Source of the DNA: an uncultured Candidatus Saccharibacteria bacterium
GTDB taxonomy: Bacteria > Patescibacteriota > Saccharimonadia > Saccharimonadales > Saccharimonadaceae
NCBI GenBank assembly: GCA_947364965.1
Contig: CANAUU010000041.1
Location: 1-8,312, forward strand
Direction of reading: 5' to 3'
DNA length: 8,312 nucleotides
The position numbers and the translations under genes were made by a program. Within the stretch, counting starts at the first letter, position 1; the number at the start of each line of letters is the position of its first letter. Below the pieces are notes generated by a model. It did no database searches. It had not been told where the DNA came from and saw only the letters and a list, made by a program, of their open reading frames with translations. This document shows positions 5,161 to 8,312 of this stretch, one piece after another.

Positions 5161-5882
5161 TCACTCCCCTGAACCATCAGTCTTTCAATCTCCCCAAATG
5201 CGAACCAATCCATCCTAAAACCGCCGGTCAACACTTCCTTCTGGAAGCTCTACTGGCCCCTGCCGACGAAATCCCTATCGTAATCGTCCAAGGCGAATTC
5301 GGCACCGGTAAGACCTTCCTCAGCGTTGCTGCCGGCTACGACGGCGTCAAATCGAAACGCTACAGCTCCGTAGTCGTCTGCCCGCGCGACTCGCGCCTCG
5401 GCGACGACATCGGGGCACTCCCAGGCGACGCCGACGAAAAGACCCGCGCAAAGGCTCTTAGCTTCACTGATAACCTCTACCAGGTTATCGAAATCGCCGA
5501 ACAAATCCCTGTCACCCCGAAAGCCCACTCCACCGCCAAAGGCAAAATGGAAGAATTCATCCGTGAGTCCGTCGAGTTCGTCCCGCTAGTCGAAATGGGC
5601 GGCCGCAGCCTTTCCGAACGCTTCATTATCTATGATGAAGCCCAGGACATGACCCCCAGTCAGGCCCGCGCCCTCGTCACCCGCCTCGCCGACCGCTCAA
5701 AGATGGTCGTCATGGGTGACCTCTCCCAGGTCAATAATCCCCGCCTCTCCCGCACCAACAACGGTCTACACTACCTGCTCACCCGCCTCGCCGGCAAATC
5801 CTCCGGCATCGCCGTCATCAATCTGGAGCCCAACGAAATTGTTCGCCACTCGCTCCTGCGCGAAATCGCCTCCTATCTATAA
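4935..5882 (+). CDS. PhoH-like ATPase half of the PIN-PhoH protein
   Basis: The family-like sequence starts at about 5007, right after the C8 run. Upstream in this frame the sequence is non-family, and the only nominal starts (TTG at 4935, ATG at 4959) lack a Shine-Dalgarno. This half is therefore probably made only as a fusion with the PIN half. In fused numbering (about 492 residues) there is an acidic Pro/Gln-rich linker (203-240), FPALHRFDAA and ITPL, Walker A GEFGTGKT (297-304), Walker B IIYDEAQDM (from 408, D411-E412), a TRLADRSKMVVMGDLSQV segment typical of PhoH, and a C-terminal NEIVRHSLL where relatives have RS. PhoH proteins are P-loop NTPases related to superfamily 1 helicases; PIN-PhoH members have reported RNA unwinding and cleavage activity. 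The region matches the family to the end, with no second disruption. A terminator follows. Confidence 0.85.
   Translation: MATANRPRMRQTSTQRIYRNKQPPPDGNFSSSTHDESIAQKPETPDQPASEGQPEDQPKPRPFPALHRFDAAAGVITPLNHQSFNLPKCEPIHPKTAGQHFLLEALLAPADEIPIVIVQGEFGTGKTFLSVAAGYDGVKSKRYSSVVVCPRDSRLGDDIGALPGDADEKTRAKALSFTDNLYQVIEIAEQIPVTPKAHSTAKGKMEEFIRESVEFVPLVEMGGRSLSERFIIYDEAQDMTPSQARALVTRLADRSKMVVMGDLSQVNNPRLSRTNNGLHYLLTRLAGKSSGIAVINLEPNEIVRHSLLREIASYL
5001..5008 (+). other. C8 homopolymer where the PIN and PhoH frames join
   Basis: Eight C in a row, read AAC CCC CCC CAG in the PIN frame. Conserved PIN-PhoH sequence lies in one frame before it (NEFIEISN) and in the -1 frame after it. One extra C, loss of two C, or a -1 slip would fuse the halves. 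The C-CCC-CCC arrangement has the X-XXY-YYZ form of a -1 slippery site. Confidence 0.8.
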
Positions 5883-5906
5883 ACCCGCCGCTTCATAGCA
5901 AGCACG

Positions 5907-5939
5907 AAAGGCCTCTCCCACTCGGGAGAGGCCACTTTT
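5907..5939. terminator. Bidirectional terminator between PIN-PhoH and dus
   Basis: A perfect 10-bp GC-rich stem (5910-5919 with 5924-5933, loop ACTC) is flanked by AAA on the left and CTTTT on the right. It can end transcription in both directions. The TTTT on the plus strand overlaps the TAA of the convergent dus gene (5938-5940). Confidence 0.88.
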
Positions 5940-6993
5940 AATCTATCGCTCTCCGCACTTCGTCCGTCGTTTTACATTCCATCAGCTTCGCTCGCAGCTC
6001 CGCCGCTCCCGGAAACCCCGCAACATAAATCTTAAAATAATGCTTCAGCGGCTCAAACGGCAGTCCCCGCACCTTCCCGTCCATCCGCAAAGCAAACTCC
6101 GGATCCTCACGCATCAATTCCGCCTGCCGCGCCAAATGCTTCATATCTTGCGCATCAAACAAATCCAAATGTAGTTTAAACAATTCCAGTAGCTCCTCCT
6201 GTGTTGGCTCATGCTCCGTGAAACAATACGGATTCTCAAACACCCCTCGCCCAATCATATACCCATCCACCCCAGAATATTCTTCCGCCAACTCCCGACA
6301 TTGCCGCAGATTCTTAATATCTCCATTAATCACCAATCGCGTTTCTGGCGAGATCTCGTCCCTAAGCCGCACAATCTCCGGGATCAATTCATAATGCGCT
6401 GGCACCTTCGACATCTCTTTCCGCGTCCTAAGGTGCACCGTCAACGCCGCCGGCTTCTCCCCCAGAAGCACCAGTAGCCACTCTCGAAACTCCTCCGTGT
6501 AAGTATAGCCCAACCGCGTCTTCACTGACACCGGCAGCCCCGTCGCTTCCCGCGCCCGCCGCAGACACTCCACCGCCAGCTCCGGCGTCCGGATCATTGC
6601 CGCTCCGCCGCCCGCCGCATTCACGTGCCGATCTGGACAGCCCATATTAATATCTAGCCCCGCAAAGCCCAACCCCTCCAATGCTCCAGCCAACTCCGCG
6701 AAATGTTCCGGATTTTTGCCCCAAATCTGCGCAATAATCGGCGCGTCCGTCGGCACAACCTCCAGCCGCTCCAATGCATTTTGTCGCCCCTTCTCCGACG
6801 CAAAGCTCGAAACATTCGTAAACTCCGTGAAGAACAAATCCGGCCGCCCCGCCTTCGCTACCACCTGCCGAAAAACCACGTCCGTCACCCCCTCCATCGG
6901 CGCCAAAGCCGTAAACCCTCGCGGCAACTCCGCCCAAACATTCTCCCCACTCTCCGCCATTTTTACTTTTTTATCTGCTCCTGCACTATTCAT
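5938..6993 (-). CDS. dus: tRNA-dihydrouridine synthase (Dus family)
   Basis: This FMN enzyme reduces uridines in the tRNA D-loop to dihydrouridine using NADPH. The protein has 351 residues from the ATG at 6993. Visible motifs: APMEGVTDVVFR (31-42, FMN site), TEF (56-58), QIWG (89-92), DINMGCP (114-120, with C119 the expected catalytic acid), GGGAAMI (128-134), VSVKTRLG (155-162, FMN-binding Lys), VHLRT (186-190, where most relatives have HGRT), INGDI (222-226) and GYMIGRG (244-250), followed by the helical tRNA-binding domain. Length is normal for the family. The subgroup (DusA, B or C) cannot be assigned safely; the APMEGV and TEF motifs recall DusC. The frame is open upstream to 7065, but the promoter puts the transcript start exactly on 6993, so longer forms are unlikely. 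It is convergent with PIN-PhoH and shares its terminator. There is no Shine-Dalgarno. Confidence 0.94.
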   Translation of the reverse strand: MNSAGADKKVKMAESGENVWAELPRGFTALAPMEGVTDVVFRQVVAKAGRPDLFFTEFTNVSSFASEKGRQNALERLEVVPTDAPIIAQIWGKNPEHFAELAGALEGLGFAGLDINMGCPDRHVNAAGGGAAMIRTPELAVECLRRAREATGLPVSVKTRLGYTYTEEFREWLLVLLGEKPAALTVHLRTRKEMSKVPAHYELIPEIVRLRDEISPETRLVINGDIKNLRQCRELAEEYSGVDGYMIGRGVFENPYCFTEHEPTQEELLELFKLHLDLFDAQDMKHLARQAELMREDPEFALRMDGKVRGLPFEPLKHYFKIYVAGFPGAAELRAKLMECKTTDEVRRAID

Positions 6994-6999
6994 TCCCAT

Positions 7000-7028
7000 A
7001 TTATCGCAAAAAACATCGAAATTGTCAA
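7000..7028 (-). promoter_or_regulatory. Promoter of dus, leaderless type
   Basis: On the minus strand a perfect TTGACA (7023-7028), a 17-base spacer ending in TGC, and GATAAT (7000-7005). The predicted +1 is 6993, the A of the ATG. An alternative ATG at 6999 would lie within the promoter. Confidence 0.78.
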
Positions 7029-7125
7029 ACCAACCCAATCTCCATCTGCAACACCCAAAAAGCAAACCCCTATAAAACCCACCTTCAATAAACCCTTGCC
7101 AAAATCACTTTTTAACATAAAAGTA

Positions 7126-7154
7126 TTGACTTTTTACAAAGTCTATGATACAAT
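7126..7154 (+). promoter_or_regulatory. Promoter of the four-helix membrane-protein gene
   Basis: TTGACT (7126-7131), a 17-base spacer and TACAAT (7149-7154) with a TG extension at 7146-7147. The start is expected near 7161, leaving a leader of about 78 nt with a Shine-Dalgarno (AAAGGAG, 7224-7230) eight bases before the ATG. I see no strong fold in the leader. Confidence 0.75.
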
Positions 7155-7238
7155 AAGAACAATTGAAGCCCTCAGCTTAGCACCTTCCCAAGTTGTTTCT
7201 GAAAAATCCCGAAAAATGTTGTAAAAGGAGAAAACATC

Positions 7239-7763
7239 ATGAAAAAAATCTTCCGCGAACTCCATCTGCTCACCTTCACCACCCCCACCATAAGTCTTTT
7301 CTATCTGCTCCTGTCGAGCACCGTCGAGATGGCTATCTTCGGCAAAATACGCATAAGATATACCTTCGCGCAAAACAGCCACATAATCGACTCCCTGCTC
7401 GAATCGGGCATAGGTATATTCATGGTTTTCCTTGTTGGATTAATCTTTACGGGTCTGCTCCTTATTATCAGCTTTGTGCTCTGTACATCCAAGTGTGTCG
7501 AAAATCACACACGCATGGCACCGTGGAGAATAGTTATTGGGTCTATCGTTGCAAACATACCCACCATCTGCGACCGCCTCGTCCCCGCATTTGCCGTCGA
7601 AATCAACCCCAATCTCCGCACACATACAAGCATCGCCCTCCATCTTACATTAAGCGACATCTTCACCTTTCTCTGTATCTTAATCACTCTCCTTCGCACC
7701 GCCATTTATATTTTCAAAACGCTCGACCAGAAACAACCCTCCGCCCAGGCGCCCGAAAAGTAA
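7239..7763 (+). CDS. Unknown integral membrane protein, four predicted helices
   Basis: 174 residues with a clear Shine-Dalgarno and its own promoter, so this is very likely a real gene. I do not recognise the family. Hydrophobic segments lie at about 9-29, 57-82 (the strongest, GIFMVFLVGLIFTGLLLIIS), 97-120 (weaker, containing C111 and D112) and 136-160. The basic N-terminus (MKKIFRE) and the short hydrophilic tail (KTLDQKQPSAQAPEK) suggest both ends are cytoplasmic. Loop 1 (30-56) is polar and probably external. Four Cys (82, 86, 111, 146) do not form a recognisable metal-binding pattern, and no catalytic motif is visible. It stands alone: divergent from dus, convergent with the signal peptidase gene, and the TAA overlaps the first bases of the terminator stem. 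Neighbours give no hint of its role beyond a membrane location. Confidence 0.82.
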   Translation: MKKIFRELHLLTFTTPTISLFYLLLSSTVEMAIFGKIRIRYTFAQNSHIIDSLLESGIGIFMVFLVGLIFTGLLLIISFVLCTSKCVENHTRMAPWRIVIGSIVANIPTICDRLVPAFAVEINPNLRTHTSIALHLTLSDIFTFLCILITLLRTAIYIFKTLDQKQPSAQAPEK

Positions 7764-7774
7764 AGGGGCGCCTG
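7746..7774 (+). repeat. Hairpin that competes with the following terminator
   Basis: CAGGCGCCC (7746-7754) pairs perfectly over 9 bp with GGGCGCCTG (7766-7774). Its 3' arm shares bases with both arms of the terminator stem at 7762-7784, so the two folds exclude each other. The 5' arm lies in the last sense codons of the membrane-protein gene, where a translating ribosome would cover it. Confidence 0.55.
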
Positions 7775-7784
7775 CCCCTTTTTT
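7762..7784. terminator. Bidirectional terminator between the membrane-protein gene and lepB
   Basis: An 8-bp stem (7762-7769 with 7774-7781, loop GCCT) is followed by further T on the plus strand. In the minus direction the same stem is followed by TTTACTTTT-like sequence, weaker but usable for the convergent signal peptidase gene ending at 7799. Confidence 0.85.
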
Positions 7785-7798
7785 ATGACTTTTTAACT

Positions 7799-8312
7799 CT
7801 ACAAAAACCTAAACTGATCAAACGGATACACCCTGAGCACCGCCGGCCCAATCACCCGACAAAAGGGAATTGTCCCTAGTCCCGACCGAGAATCGAAAGA
7901 ATGCGCCCCCTCACGGTTATCCCCAGCCACGAACAGTTCACCCTGCGGCACGACGAGATCCACCTCGCCCGAAGTATATTCCTTTGGTCCATCATTTTCG
8001 TCCACTCGCGTATCATCATCCGGCGAAAACCCATCCGGATGTTCATCATTATAAACTTTCAAAACCCCATCCTTCACCGTCACTCGCTCACCAGGGAAGG
8101 CAATCACCCGCTTAATCAAATACTGGTCCGCCCGCCCCGCCGGCGCCCCGCAAGTCAATGGCCCACTCGCATCACCATTCGCGAACACGATAATCTGCCC
8201 CCGTTTTGGTATATATTCCTTCCCAAGGAAATGCGACCATGAAACCGTCAACCGGTTCACAATCACCCGGTTGTCATTGTGTAAAGTATTCTCCATACTC
8301 GACCCCACCACG
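7799..8312 (-). CDS. lepB: Signal peptidase I, catalytic part (N-terminus outside the window)
   Basis: Signal peptidase I removes signal peptides from exported proteins at the outer face of the membrane with a Ser-Lys dyad. The 170 visible residues begin inside the active-site box: VVGSSMENTL with nucleophile S5 (the usual Pro after M-x is Asn here). The general base is K67 in YLIKRVIAFPGERV. The family box GDNR-x4-SFDSR-x2-LG is at 130-145, and the protein ends DQFRFL before a TAG. Between the boxes is an acidic insertion (about 89-111) of the kind found in the variable domain of the family. The N-terminal membrane anchor and true start lie beyond position 8312; the GTG at 8311 is not a start, since it falls just before the catalytic Ser. 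Its substrates could include the secreted protein at 1-415, which carries an A-S-A cleavage site. Confidence 0.93.
   Translation of the reverse strand, partial: VVGSSMENTLHNDNRVIVNRLTVSWSHFLGKEYIPKRGQIIVFANGDASGPLTCGAPAGRADQYLIKRVIAFPGERVTVKDGVLKVYNDEHPDGFSPDDDTRVDENDGPKEYTSGEVDLVVPQGELFVAGDNREGAHSFDSRSGLGTIPFCRVIGPAVLRVYPFDQFRFL

Noticed and set aside
8309..8311. GTG at 8311 as the start of signal peptidase I
   Set aside because: It falls four codons before the catalytic Ser; the membrane anchor must lie beyond the window edge.

Overview
Origin. The window is about 8.3 kb of bacterial chromosome read with the standard code. All five complete gene ends use TAA or TAG; none uses TGA. The gene types (an SD-led secreted protein, an InlB/Ig repeat membrane protein, Der, a PIN-PhoH protein, a dihydrouridine synthase, signal peptidase I), the compact layout and the many leaderless genes fit a small-genome bacterium. 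A Candidate Phyla Radiation/Saccharibacteria-like origin is my best guess, but it is an inference from gene style and not from a marker alignment. The plus strand is strongly C-rich and G-poor even between genes (27 C against 4 G in 781-840). Plus-strand genes therefore favour C-ending codons and minus-strand genes G-ending ones, which looks like a replication-strand skew with the minus strand leading.

Layout. 1-415 (minus): 5' part of a secreted protein with a strong Shine-Dalgarno, preceded by a roughly 300-nt folded leader (416-720) and a sigma70-type promoter (727-755). 756-878: featureless C/A-rich DNA. 879-905: terminator of the next minus gene. 925-2640 (minus): single-pass membrane protein with an Ala/Lys-rich cytoplasmic tail and InlB B-repeats plus Ig-like domains outside. 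2641-2772: divergent promoter region carrying two copies of an 11-bp repeat. 2773-4227 (plus): GTPase Der with a hairpin- and repeat-rich insertion in its inter-domain linker. 4405-5882 (plus): a PIN-PhoH gene split by a frame change exactly at a run of eight C. 5907-5939: shared terminator. 5938-6993 (minus): tRNA-dihydrouridine synthase. 7239-7763 (plus): unknown four-helix membrane protein. 7762-7784: shared terminator that competes with an overlapping hairpin. 7799-8312 (minus): C-terminal part of signal peptidase I, running off the window.

How it fits together. Der (50S assembly), Dus (tRNA modification) and PIN-PhoH (RNA metabolism) are RNA and translation housekeeping genes. Signal peptidase and the two surface proteins belong to export and the envelope. 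No operon is evident: each gene appears to have its own promoter, and the two convergent pairs share bidirectional terminators. Translation starts fall into two classes. The genes at 2640 (minus), 2773 (plus) and 6993 (minus) have an extended -10 element placed so that transcription starts on or within one base of the ATG, with no Shine-Dalgarno. The genes at 415 (minus), 4405 (plus) and 7239 (plus) have a leader and a clear Shine-Dalgarno.

Most worth checking: the C8 frame break in the PIN-PhoH gene, the in-frame palindromic insertion in der, the folded leader at 416-720 and the leaderless promoter pattern.
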